Below, in pieces: positions 8,389-15,744 of a stretch of 64,000 nucleotides of DNA. The notes under the pieces were generated by a model. The model worked only from the letters and a program-made list of their open reading frames with translations. It was not told where the DNA came from and did no database searches. The stretch comes from Phycisphaerales bacterium. Its GTDB lineage: Bacteria; Planctomycetota; Phycisphaerae; Phycisphaerales; UBA1924. The stretch covers positions 50,814 through 114,813 of the forward strand of contig JADZER010000013.1 of assembly GCA_020850415.1 (NCBI GenBank), written 5' to 3'. Every line of letters begins with the position of its first letter. Position 1 is the stretch's first letter. Position numbers and translations under genes: made by a program.

Positions 8389-8757
8389 ATGCGACGCACC
8401 GCGACAACGATCCTCACCCTGGCCGCCACGCTCAGCCTGGGCGGGTGCGCGACCATCATGGGCGACCCTGTCCAGACCGAGATGCTCATCGCCAACCACA
8501 CCGGCGCCCCGGTGACGGTGGCGCTGCAGCAGGCGTCCGAGAACGCCACGAGCCCCATCGCGGTGGAGCAGACGGTCGCCCCCGACGGGACGGTCCGGTT
8601 CAGCGGCAAGGAGGGCGACGCGGTCGTCGTCACCGCGGACGGCCAGCCGGCGCTGACGCTGATCTTCGCGAAGCGGAGCCAGACAGTGACGGTGTCGGAG
8701 TCGGGCGGGCAGACCGCGATCGACATCTACCGCGGGTACACGGACCCGGGGAAGTAG
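8389..8757 (+). CDS. Small lipoprotein, unknown function
   Basis: The product has 122 residues with a lipoprotein signal peptide: MRRT, a hydrophobic stretch, then the LGGC lipobox (Cys20). The mature part has a beta-rich pattern (MLIANHTGAPVTVALQQ, TVRFSGKEGDAVVV, TLTLIF-like strands), suggesting one small immunoglobulin-like or transthyretin-like domain. No catalytic motif is visible. AGGAGA about 10 nt upstream supports the ATG at 8389. It is followed at once by paired hairpins that could end transcription. Confidence 0.75.
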   Translation: MRRTATTILTLAATLSLGGCATIMGDPVQTEMLIANHTGAPVTVALQQASENATSPIAVEQTVAPDGTVRFSGKEGDAVVVTADGQPALTLIFAKRSQTVTVSESGGQTAIDIYRGYTDPGK

Positions 8758-8780
8758 GCGCACCGGGTACCACGCCGGGT

Positions 8781-8836
8781 CCCCCTCCACATCGTGGAGG
8801 GGGCGATCCGCTCGGGACGAGCGGATCGGGGGAGGT
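8781..8836. repeat. Paired perfect palindromes upstream of the DUF559 gene
   Basis: Two adjacent perfect hairpins are present: CCCCCTCCAC-ATC-GTGGAGGGGG (8781-8803) and CGATCCGCTCG-GGA-CGAGCGGATCG (8804-8828). GGGGGAGG follows and can pair with the first arm. The same pair, partly decayed, recurs just after the DUF559 gene. Confidence 0.9.
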
Positions 8837-8864
8837 GCGTCTTCCCGAAGCTCTGACGCCGAGG

Positions 8865-8870
8865 TAGACT
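8865..8870 (+). promoter_or_regulatory. TAGACT -10 box, 6 nt before the DUF559 start
   Basis: TAGACT-CGGCCG-ATG, with no Shine-Dalgarno. It is part of the window-wide leaderless pattern. Confidence 0.55.
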
Positions 8871-8876
8871 CGGCCG

Positions 8877-9317
8877 ATGGGACACGAAGAACGGCTCACC
8901 CCGAGTCAGCGCCGCAACGCTGTCAAACCGTCCGAATCGACCAAGGCCCGAGCCAGAGAGCTCCGCAGCAACATGTCCAAGCCGGAGGCGATCCTCTGGA
9001 CACGACTCTCACGGCGACAGCTCGGCTTCGCGTTCCGACGCCAGAGACCCATCGGACCGTACATCGTGGATTTCTATTGCCACGAGCTGCTTCTGATCGT
9101 GGAGGTGGACGGCTGGTGCCATAAAGACCGCGGTGCTCACGATCGGCAGCGAGATTGTTGGTTACGGTCCAACGACTTCACCATCGTCCGACTTCCCGCC
9201 AGAGATGTGCTCGCGGACCTGGACCGCGAGGTCGCCAGAATCTCGCAGGTATGCAAACACCTCGAGGCAAAGAGTGTCCCTCCCACCCCTCCCGGGTCGC
9301 CCGACAGCGCGGCGTGA
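8877..9317 (+). CDS. DUF559 (Vsr-like endonuclease fold) protein
   Basis: The product has 146 residues. The DUF559 core is plain: RELRSNMSKPEAILWTRL, then LGFAFRRQRPIGPYIVDFYC, and the EVDG segment with the acidic residue expected in the PD-(D/E)XK/Vsr-like nuclease fold. A final NDFTIVRLPARDVLADLD helix follows. DUF559 proteins are related to very-short-patch repair endonucleases; a cellular role is not established for most of them. The C-terminal 20 residues (PTPPGSPDSAA) are low-complexity. The gene is bracketed by related palindromes at 8781-8836 and 9330-9454, an arrangement that suggests a mobile or repeat-linked unit. Confidence 0.9.
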   Translation: MGHEERLTPSQRRNAVKPSESTKARARELRSNMSKPEAILWTRLSRRQLGFAFRRQRPIGPYIVDFYCHELLLIVEVDGWCHKDRGAHDRQRDCWLRSNDFTIVRLPARDVLADLDREVARISQVCKHLEAKSVPPTPPGSPDSAA

Positions 9318-9329
9318 CGGCGACATTCT

Positions 9330-9454
9330 CCCCTCCACATCGTGGAGGGGACGATCCGCTCGGCACGAGGCGGTCGGGAAGGCTGCGACAAGCCCGAAGA
9401 CATCCCTCCCCCGGTCCGCCTGCGGCGGCCCTCCCCCTCCGCGATGCGGAGGGG
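9330..9454. repeat. Palindromic repeat cluster downstream of the DUF559 gene
   Basis: It contains CCCCTCCAC-ATC-GTGGAGGGG, a degraded CGATCCGCTCG...CGAGGCGGTCG hairpin, a GC-rich GGTCCGCCTGCGGCGGCC stretch and a last hairpin CCCCCTCCGC-GAT-GCGGAGGGGG. The first two are copies of the pair at 8781-8828. Confidence 0.85.
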
Positions 9455-9475
9455 GACCAAAGCCGGCGCCCGCGA

Positions 9476-9481
9476 TATGCT
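9476..9481 (+). promoter_or_regulatory. TATGCT -10 box, 5 nt before the sulfatase start
   Basis: TATGCT-GCGCC-ATG, with no Shine-Dalgarno. It fits the leaderless pattern and supports the ATG at 9487. Confidence 0.5.
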
Positions 9482-9486
9482 GCGCC

Positions 9487-10971
9487 ATGCTCTCCCGACT
9501 CCTGCCGCTCCTTGGCGCGTTGATAGCAGCGCTCCCCGCCCTCGCCCAGCCGGGGCTGCAACCTCTCAAGCCCCCCAACATCGTCATCATGTTCTGCGAC
9601 GACCTCGGCTACGGCGATGTGCTCGAGCACGCCGAGGGCTACGAGACCCCCAATCTCGAACGCATGGCCGCGGAGGGGATGCGCTTCACCAGCTTCTACG
9701 CCGCCCAGCCCGTCTGCTCGGCCTCGCGCACGGGGCTGCTCACCGGCTGCTACCCCAACCGCGTCGGCATCCAGGGCGCCCTGGGGCCCAACGACAGGCA
9801 CGGCATCCACGCCGATGAAACCACGCTCGCCGAGGTCTGCAGGGCCCGCGGCTACGCGACCGCGATCTACGGCAAGTGGCACCTCGGCCACCGCGAGCCC
9901 TTCCTGCCCACCAACCACGGCTTCGACGAGTTCATCGGCATCCCCTACTCCAACGACATGTGGCCCCGCCACCCGGACATGACCGAGGAGCAGCGACTCC
10001 GCAAGCAGGGTTACCCCGACCTGCCGCTCTACCACAACACGACGGTGATCAACCATGACATCACCCTCGAGGACCAGCGGCAGTTCACGAGGTACTTCAC
10101 CGAGCGGGCGGTGCAGTTCATGGAGGAGCACGCCGCGGAGCCGTTCTTCGTCTACATCCCGCATCCCATGCCGCATGTGCCGATCTACGCATCGGAGGCG
10201 TGGGACGGGAAGAGCGGCGCCGGCCTCTACGCCGATGTCATCAGCGAGATCGACTGGTCGATCGGGACGGTGTGCGACACGGTCGACCGGCTCGGGCTGC
10301 GCGACAGCACGCTCATCATCTTCACCAGCGACAACGGGCCGTGGCTGAGCTACGGCAACCACTCGGGCTCGGCCGGGCCGCTGCGCGAGGGGAAGGGCAC
10401 GACCTGGGAGGGCGGCGTGCGCGAGCCGTGCGTGATGCGGTGGCCCGGAACGATCCCCGCGGGCACGACCTGCGACGAGCCGGTGATGACGATCGACATC
10501 CTGCCGACGGTGCGCGCGATCTTCGCGCACTACGGCCATGGTCCCGATCCCCTGACGCTCTCCGACCTGCCCATCGACGGGCTGAGCATCCTGCCGCTGA
10601 TGCTGGGTCGGCCCGAGGCCGGGTCCCCGCACGAGGTCCTCTACTTCTACTACCACGACAACAACCTCGAAGCGCTGCGCTCGGGCAAGTGGAAGCTCTA
10701 CCTCCCCCACCGCTACCGCACTATGGCGGGCAGCACCCCCGGCGCGGACGGCCTGCCCGGGCCCTACACGCAGATCGACATGGGGGTCGAGCTCTACGAT
10801 CTCAAGGCCGACCTCGGCGAGACCACCGACCTCGCCGCGGAACATCCCGAGATCGTCGAGCGGCTCATGCAGTATGCCGAGGCCGCCCGCGAGGACCTGG
10901 GCGACACGCTCACCGACCGGCCGGGCAAGAACCGGCGCGAGCCTGGGCGCTGGGCGCCGCCGGAGGAATGA
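9487..10971 (+). CDS. Secreted type I sulfatase
   Basis: The product has 494 residues. The signal peptide is residues 1-21 (LLPLLGALIAALPALAQ). The formylglycine motif CSASR is at Cys77; the cysteine must be oxidised by a formylglycine-generating enzyme that is not in this window. Metal ligands CDD (residues 37-39), the KWHLG motif and TSDNG are all in place, as in the alkaline-phosphatase-fold S1 sulfatases. These enzymes hydrolyse sulfate esters of polysaccharides such as fucoidan or carrageenan and are greatly expanded in Planctomycetota; the substrate here cannot be told. The arylsulfatase-A-like C-terminal region (KWKLYLPHRYR, ELYDLKADLGET) is complete. Confidence 0.93.
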   Translation: MLSRLLPLLGALIAALPALAQPGLQPLKPPNIVIMFCDDLGYGDVLEHAEGYETPNLERMAAEGMRFTSFYAAQPVCSASRTGLLTGCYPNRVGIQGALGPNDRHGIHADETTLAEVCRARGYATAIYGKWHLGHREPFLPTNHGFDEFIGIPYSNDMWPRHPDMTEEQRLRKQGYPDLPLYHNTTVINHDITLEDQRQFTRYFTERAVQFMEEHAAEPFFVYIPHPMPHVPIYASEAWDGKSGAGLYADVISEIDWSIGTVCDTVDRLGLRDSTLIIFTSDNGPWLSYGNHSGSAGPLREGKGTTWEGGVREPCVMRWPGTIPAGTTCDEPVMTIDILPTVRAIFAHYGHGPDPLTLSDLPIDGLSILPLMLGRPEAGSPHEVLYFYYHDNNLEALRSGKWKLYLPHRYRTMAGSTPGADGLPGPYTQIDMGVELYDLKADLGETTDLAAEHPEIVERLMQYAEAAREDLGDTLTDRPGKNRREPGRWAPPEE

Positions 10972-10980
10972 CAAGACAGC

Positions 10981-11148
10981 TCACCACAGAGGACACAGAG
11001 GGACACAGAGGGACACAGAGGGACACAGAGAAGAAGTCTGTTCGGCGGGCACTATCATCCGATGGGCGGATCGGAGAAGACCTGTGATTCGCAAAGCGTT
11101 GCTTCGCGTCTGCCTCACCTCTGTGCCCCTCTGTGCCCTCTGTGGTGA
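10981..11148. repeat. Long inverted pair of CACAGAGG repeats
   Basis: The left arm (10981-11030) is TCACCACAGAGG followed by GGACACAGAG units with a 10-bp period. The right arm (11114-11148) is the inverse (CTCACCTCTGTGCCCCTCTG and on to GTGGTGA). The unique centre of about 83 bp holds the start of the amylase gene. The same design recurs at 43191-43294. Confidence 0.9.
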
Positions 11149-12634
11149 ATGCCTCGCCCAGGACTGGTGGCGCGACGCCGTTTTCTACGAGGTCTTCGTC
11201 CGCTCCTTCGCCGACTCGACCGACGGCCCGCTCGCAAACGACGGCGTCGGGGACCTGCGCGGCCTCATCGAGCGCCTCGACTACCTCAACGACGGCGACC
11301 CCGACACGCAGACCGACCTGGGCGTCACCGCGCTCTGGCTCATGCCCATCTGCCAGTCGCCCAGCTACCACGGGTACGATGTCGTCGACTACAAGACCGT
11401 CGACGACGAGTACGGGACCAACGACGATTTCCTCGCCCTCATCGACGCCGCCCACGCCCGCGGCATGCGCGTCATCGTCGACACCGTCATCAACCACACC
11501 TCCGCCACACACCCCTGGTTCCGCGGTGCACGGCTGCCCGGCAACCCGTACCACGACTGGTATGTCTGGAGCGACGAGCCGATCGAGGTCAGCTGGGGGT
11601 CGCGCGTCTGGCACGACCGGACACGCTCCGGCGACGGGCCCTACTACTTCGGCCTGTTCTGGCGCGGCATGCCCGACCTGAACCTCCGCAACGCCGACGC
11701 GACCGGCGCCGTGCACGAGCTTTCCCGCTTCTGGCTCACCGACATGCGCGCCGACGGCTTCCGCCTCGACGCCGCCAAGCACCTCATCGAGGACTGGCCG
11801 GTCGTCGAGAACACGCCGGAGACCATCCGGTGGCTCGAGGGCTACCACACCGCCATGAAGCAGGCTAAACCCGACGCCTTCCTCATCGGCGAGGTCTGGT
11901 CCAGCAGCGACCAGATCGCCCGCTACATCCCGGGCGCCCTCGACGCGGCGTTCGAGTTCGACCTGGCGTTCGCCATCGTCGAGGGTGTCCGCGACGGCGA
12001 CGCTGCCCGCATCCGCCGCGCCATCGAAGCAACCCAGGCCGCCTACCCGCACCGGCAGTTCGGGACCTTTCTGGCCAACCACGACATGCAGCGGGTGATG
12101 AACACCCTCCGCGCCGGCTCATCGAGCGACGCCGAGGCCCTCGCCAAGGCCAAGCTCTGCGCCACCATCCAGCTCACGCTGCCGGGCATCCCGTTTCTCT
12201 ACTACGGCGAGGAGCTGGGCATGACCGGCGCCAAACCGGACGAGGACCTCCGCACACCGATGCAATGGACCGACGACCCGGCGGGTGCGGGCTTCACCAC
12301 CGCCACGCCCTGGCGCGAGCCGCACGCCGACACGATCACGGCCAATGTGCGCGCGCAGGCGGACGACCCGGCCTCCCTGCTCTCCACCTACCGGCGGCTG
12401 ATCCGGCTGCGGGTGGAGAACCCGGAGGTCTGGCGCGGGCGGTTCGAGCTGCTCGAGGCCGCCGATCCGGGCGTGCTGGCGTACCGGGTGAGCGGTGCGG
12501 GGCGCCGCGTGGTCACCATCGTGAACTGCTCCGGCGTGGCGGTGAGCGGCGTCGGGGTGCCGGGGGCCGCGGAGGGGCTCCGCACGGTCTCGCTGCCCGC
12601 CTGGGGCTGCCTGGTCCTCACCGACAGCGACTAG
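11084..12634 (+). CDS. Secreted GH13 alpha-amylase family glycoside hydrolase
   Basis: From the GTG at 11084 the product has 516 residues. GGAGA 6-7 nt upstream and the N-terminal hydrophobic segment decide the start. The (beta/alpha)8 domain shows all GH13 signatures: DTVINHTS, nucleophile D229 in GFRLDAAKH, acid/base E270 in IGEVW and D334 in LANHD. The PFLYYGEELGM and TPMQWTDDPAGAGF segments resemble oligo-1,6-glucosidase or trehalose-synthase-like subfamilies, so the exact specificity is open. The signal-peptide core (LTSVPLCALCGE, residues 11-22) is encoded entirely by the right arm of the CACAGAGG repeat. It has three cysteines, unusual for an export signal. Confidence 0.9.
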   Translation: MIRKALLRVCLTSVPLCALCGECLAQDWWRDAVFYEVFVRSFADSTDGPLANDGVGDLRGLIERLDYLNDGDPDTQTDLGVTALWLMPICQSPSYHGYDVVDYKTVDDEYGTNDDFLALIDAAHARGMRVIVDTVINHTSATHPWFRGARLPGNPYHDWYVWSDEPIEVSWGSRVWHDRTRSGDGPYYFGLFWRGMPDLNLRNADATGAVHELSRFWLTDMRADGFRLDAAKHLIEDWPVVENTPETIRWLEGYHTAMKQAKPDAFLIGEVWSSSDQIARYIPGALDAAFEFDLAFAIVEGVRDGDAARIRRAIEATQAAYPHRQFGTFLANHDMQRVMNTLRAGSSSDAEALAKAKLCATIQLTLPGIPFLYYGEELGMTGAKPDEDLRTPMQWTDDPAGAGFTTATPWREPHADTITANVRAQADDPASLLSTYRRLIRLRVENPEVWRGRFELLEAADPGVLAYRVSGAGRRVVTIVNCSGVAVSGVGVPGAAEGLRTVSLPAWGCLVLTDSD

Positions 12635-12703
12635 CGGGGCCCGGCGGGGGTCGGCATTGCAAATCACCCCGCGGCCGTTACACTGCGGGCCGAGGTGGAC
12701 GCC

Positions 12704-13399
12704 ATGCGCAATCCCGTGGGCTCGCTGGTCATTCTTAGTTGTTTCGCGCCGGGGGCGCTCGGTCAGGAATCGCCGGCCGAGACCGTGCGCATCACCGAGG
12801 TGCTCTACGCGGTCCCCAAGGGCTCGGAGGGCGACGCCGCGAGGGACGGCTCGCGCCACGCCACCGGGGATGAGTTTGTGGAGATCCACAACCCGACGGA
12901 CGCCCCGGTGCGTCTGGCGGGGTGGACGATCACCGACCGCAACGCGCCCGACGCGGGGCAGTTCCTGTTTGTGTTCCCCGAGTTCACGCTCGGTCCGGGC
13001 GAGACGGCGGTGGTCTTCAACGGCATGGAGCAGACGATCCCCGGGCCGGTCGGGGCGGCCGAGCAGGCGCCGGCTTCGCCCAACGAGCAGTTCGACAAGG
13101 CGTGGGTCTTCACCGCCGGCAACACCTCCTCGACGGTCGCGCTGTCCAACACCGCCGACTGGGTCTGCCTGCGGACGGCCTCGGGGGAGGTGGTCGAGTG
13201 CCTGGTCTGGGGCGAACCTGATGAGACGCCCCCCGCCTCGGGCGAGAAGCTGGTCAAGCTGCCCAGGACCTCCGCCGCGAGCGTCCAGCGCACGCTTGCC
13301 GGCCCGGGCGGGGTGTTCGAGGTCCATCCGGTCGCTGAGGGTCTACGATGCAGCCCCGGCAAGCCCCCGCCCCCGGCGGCGGGGTCGTCGGGCGGCTAG
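12704..13399 (+). CDS. Secreted lamin-tail-domain (LTD) protein
   Basis: The product has 231 residues. The ATG at 12704 is preferred because GAGGTG lies 6 nt upstream and residues 1-20 make a signal peptide (SLVILSCFAPGALGQ). An LTD-type immunoglobulin fold follows: VRITEVLYAVP, DEFVEIHNPTDAPVRLAGW, FVFPEFTLGPGETAVVF. LTD modules are common in secreted bacterial proteins and nucleases as adhesion or anchoring domains. The C-terminus is proline/glycine-rich and has no sorting signal. It ends 18 nt before nuoE and may share a transcript with it, though their functions are unrelated. Confidence 0.8.
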   Translation: MRNPVGSLVILSCFAPGALGQESPAETVRITEVLYAVPKGSEGDAARDGSRHATGDEFVEIHNPTDAPVRLAGWTITDRNAPDAGQFLFVFPEFTLGPGETAVVFNGMEQTIPGPVGAAEQAPASPNEQFDKAWVFTAGNTSSTVALSNTADWVCLRTASGEVVECLVWGEPDETPPASGEKLVKLPRTSAASVQRTLAGPGGVFEVHPVAEGLRCSPGKPPPPAAGSSGG

Positions 13400-13417
13400 C
13401 TCGCAAAGGACCGGCCC

Positions 13418-13957
13418 ATGCCCTGGATCACCAAAGACTCGGCCCACACCAAGATCGCCCGTCGCGACGAGCCCTACCTCACCCCGGCGCTGCGCGACGA
13501 ACTCGTCAACAAGTACCTCCCCCGCTACGAGAAGAAGGCCGGCGCGCTGCTGCCGGCGCTGCACCTCGTCCAGCACGAGTACGGGTGGATCCCCCACCAG
13601 GCGATGGTCGAGGTCGCCCAGCTCCTCGAGCTCGCCCCCGCCCAGGTCATCGACACCGCCAGCTTCTACGAGGAGTACTGGCTCAAGCCCAAGGGCAGGC
13701 ATGTCGTCGCGATCTGCCGCTCGATCGCGTGCGAGTTCTGCGGCCAGCCGGAGCTCACCGACGCGGTGAAGGACTACCTCGGCATCGATGTCGGCGAGAC
13801 GACCGACGACGGCGAGTTCACGCTCATCGAGCTGGAGTGCATCGGCGCGTGCGGCGGGGCCCCGGCGCTGCTGCTCGACCACACGCTGCACGAGAATGTG
13901 AAGCCGGGCCAGATCCCCGAACTGCTCGCCAAGGCCAAGGCCCACGCCGGGCACTGA
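13418..13957 (+). CDS. nuoE: NADH-quinone oxidoreductase subunit E (thioredoxin-like [2Fe-2S] protein)
   Basis: The product has 179 residues, normal for NuoE. The [2Fe-2S] ligands are C100 and C105 (ICRSIACEFC) and C141 and C145 (ECIGACGGAP), with the family spacing C-x4-C and C-x3-C. The N-terminal helical part (HEYGWIPHQAMVEVAQLL, VIDTASFYEEYW) is typical. NuoE sits beside NuoF in the NADH-oxidising arm of complex I. AAAGGA lies 7-8 nt upstream. nuoF lies 3 kb downstream with unrelated genes between, and no other nuo gene is in the window. A role in an NAD-linked dehydrogenase or hydrogenase is the alternative. Confidence 0.92.
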   Translation: MPWITKDSAHTKIARRDEPYLTPALRDELVNKYLPRYEKKAGALLPALHLVQHEYGWIPHQAMVEVAQLLELAPAQVIDTASFYEEYWLKPKGRHVVAICRSIACEFCGQPELTDAVKDYLGIDVGETTDDGEFTLIELECIGACGGAPALLLDHTLHENVKPGQIPELLAKAKAHAGH

Positions 13958-13968
13958 GCCGTCCCCCC

Positions 13969-14208
13969 ATGCCCGACGAGAAGCCCAAATCGCTGATGCG
14001 GAACCTCGGCCAGTTCTTCGGCCACATCGCGCACGGCATCAAGGCCGACGCCGCCAAGCCGCCGGGGCAGCCCGAGCCCCGCACGCAGGAGGTCCGGCGC
14101 GATGTCGAAGAGCACGAGGAAACCGCGCCCGACGGGCGGAAGGTGATCGTGCGCCGGACGACGATCGAGGAGATCGAGGTGGAGCAGAAGCCGAGCGACG
14201 CGGGCTGA
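13969..14208 (+). CDS. Small hydrophilic protein following nuoE
   Basis: The product has 79 residues and begins 12 nt after the nuoE stop, so translation is probably coupled within one transcript. The sequence is charged and soluble: an N-terminal LMRNLGQFFGHIAHGIKA amphipathic segment, then DVEEHEETAPDGRKVIVRRT and a TTIEEIEVEQ strand. No cysteine or other cofactor ligand is present. I do not recognise the family; its place suggests an accessory of the NuoE/NuoF module, which is inference only. Confidence 0.65.
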   Translation: MPDEKPKSLMRNLGQFFGHIAHGIKADAAKPPGQPEPRTQEVRRDVEEHEETAPDGRKVIVRRTTIEEIEVEQKPSDAG

Positions 14209-14235
14209 TCGCCGCCCGGCTTCCGTCACGAGGCG

Positions 14236-14907
14236 TCAGGCCCGACGCCGACGCGCCGCGAGCAGCAGGAACCCGGCGCCCCACGCCACAGCCGCCCCGG
14301 GCCCCGGCACGCACTGCGTGTCGATCACGACCTGATTGATCGCGGTCTGCGGCGGGACGATCAGGATGATCTCCTCGTAGTGGGGGTTGACATCCGGGAA
14401 GGTCCAGTCCTCGAAGTAGTACCCGTCCCGCTCGTGCTGGGCGGGGTCCTTCTGTCCCCAGTGCTGGTCGTTCCCCACCCAGCCATAGACGCGGAAGGTC
14501 TGCGGCCTGGCGCCCTCGTAGGTCACCTGGATCCGCAGGCGCTTGCTGGCGCCGTCGTAGACCCAGTTGGTGATGTCGAACGAGATGGTCAGTTCACTGC
14601 CGCTCTTGTTGCGCCACATCCCCTGGCCGAACTGCCCGGGCTCCCAGTCGAAGTCGTCGTGAAGCTGGATTCTCGCCCGGTGCAGGTTGGGGTCGTGCAG
14701 GCTCGACCCCTCGTTGTCCCCGACCCACTCCCAGCGTTCGGGATCGGCGGGGTTGTCGTCGTCCAGGAAGTCCCACTCCGCCGAGACGGTGCGCGGTCCG
14801 TAACGCCACGGCGGCTTGTGCGTGTCGTGCAGCACGATGCCCGCGATCACGGGTCCCGCCACCCACGCCAGCGCCAGCGCACCCGCCAAGGTGTGTCGCC
14901 CTGTCAT
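14236..14907 (-). CDS. Secreted protein with PEP-CTERM-like C-terminal sorting signal
   Basis: The product has 223 residues. The signal peptide is residues 1-22 (GALALAWVAGPVIAG). The mature part has tryptophan/aspartate-rich beta strands (WDFLDDDNPADPERWEWVG, SGSELTISFDITNWVYDG) suggesting a jelly-roll or carbohydrate-binding fold. The C-terminus has the tripartite exosortase signal in variant form: VPGPGAA, a hydrophobic helix (VAWGAGFLLLAA) and RRRRA. Proteins with this tail are processed by an exosortase and surface- or matrix-targeted; no exosortase is in the window. GGGAGAG lies upstream of the ATG. Confidence 0.8.
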   Translation of the reverse strand: MTGRHTLAGALALAWVAGPVIAGIVLHDTHKPPWRYGPRTVSAEWDFLDDDNPADPERWEWVGDNEGSSLHDPNLHRARIQLHDDFDWEPGQFGQGMWRNKSGSELTISFDITNWVYDGASKRLRIQVTYEGARPQTFRVYGWVGNDQHWGQKDPAQHERDGYYFEDWTFPDVNPHYEEIILIVPPQTAINQVVIDTQCVPGPGAAVAWGAGFLLLAARRRRA

Positions 14908-14985
14908 CGGACTCTCCCTTCTGCCGAGCGTGGTTGGCAGTCGGGCGCGCCGAGCCGCTCTCAGAGCGCCCCATGCTCGGCAACC

Positions 14986-14999
14986 CGATTCTAGAATCG
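14986..14999. promoter_or_regulatory. 14-bp palindrome carrying back-to-back TAGAAT boxes
   Basis: CGATTCTAGAATCG is a perfect palindrome between the divergent genes at 14907 and 15086. It reads TAGAAT on both strands, so it could be a shared -10 region or an operator. TAGAATCG also occurs at 16957-16964 upstream of nuoF. Confidence 0.45.
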
Positions 15000-15071
15000 A
15001 CCCTCCGCGCCTCCAACCGCGAAGCGAGACTTCCGACGAGAATCCCCATACCCGCCAGCGCGAAGAGCGCG

Positions 15072-15077
15072 TACCCT
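15072..15077 (+). promoter_or_regulatory. TACCCT -10 box, 8 nt before the FUN14-family start
   Basis: TACCCT lies 8 nt before the ATG at 15086 and no Shine-Dalgarno is visible. It is a weaker member of the leaderless set. Confidence 0.4.
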
Positions 15078-15085
15078 ATCTGCAT

Positions 15086-15718
15086 ATGAGCGAAACGGCC
15101 GCCGCCAAAGTCGGATTCCTCGCCGGGCTCACCGCCCTGCAGAAGCTCGCGCTCGTCGCGGCGGCGATCGTCAGCATGTCCGGCGCCGGCATGTGGGGCG
15201 TCGCCGCCACCACCACCACCGACCGGGCCGCCGAGCAGGCCGCCGGACAGGCCGCCGGACAGGCCGGCGCCGACGCCACCGACGACGCGCCCTCCTACCG
15301 CCCCGAGGGCTTCGTGGACGACGCGACCGCCGGCACGCCCGCCGAATCCGGCGGTCAGGCCGACCAGACAGGCCAGAGCGGGCAGACCGACGCCGACAAG
15401 ACCGCCCTGGAGCTCTACGCCCCCACCGTCTTCCGCCTGGGCTTTGCCTTCTTCGTCGGATTCGCCATCGCCTACGCCATCCGAGCGGCGTTCAGGGTCG
15501 TCCTGATCGTCGTCGGCGCCGTGCTGCTCCTGCTCGTCGGCCTCCAGATGGCCGGGCTCGTCACCGTCAACTGGGAGGCCATGCACGGCATGTACGACAG
15601 CACGACCGCCTGGCTCTCAACACAGACCCAGAGCCTGACGGCGTTCCTCCGCGGCTACATCCCCTCCGGCGGCACCGCCGCGGCGGGGTTCGGGATGGGG
15701 CTGCTCAAGAAGCAGTGA
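15086..15718 (+). CDS. FUN14-domain membrane protein
   Basis: The product has 210 residues. There is an N-terminal transmembrane helix (about 17-42), then an alanine/glycine/glutamine/threonine-rich linker (about 45-108) with AAGQAAGQAG repeats. A FUN14-like domain of two close helices follows (LGFAFFVGFAIAYAIRAAF; VVLIVVGAVLLLLVGLQMAG) with the family's GLVTVNW motif. The bacterial FUN14 family is related to the mitophagy receptor FUNDC1 but its bacterial role is unknown. The start follows TACCCT by 8 nt. Confidence 0.8.
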   Translation: MSETAAAKVGFLAGLTALQKLALVAAAIVSMSGAGMWGVAATTTTDRAAEQAAGQAAGQAGADATDDAPSYRPEGFVDDATAGTPAESGGQADQTGQSGQTDADKTALELYAPTVFRLGFAFFVGFAIAYAIRAAFRVVLIVVGAVLLLLVGLQMAGLVTVNWEAMHGMYDSTTAWLSTQTQSLTAFLRGYIPSGGTAAAGFGMGLLKKQ

Positions 15719-15744
15719 CCCTCGCCATCATGCCACCCGGTGGT

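Noticed and set aside
9133..9486. N-terminal extension of the sulfatase frame
   Set aside because: It runs through the DUF559 gene and palindromic repeats; the signal peptide starts at 9487.
10874..11083. N-terminal extension of the amylase frame
   Set aside because: It overlaps the end of the sulfatase and the left repeat arm; the GTG at 11084 has a ribosome site and a signal peptide.
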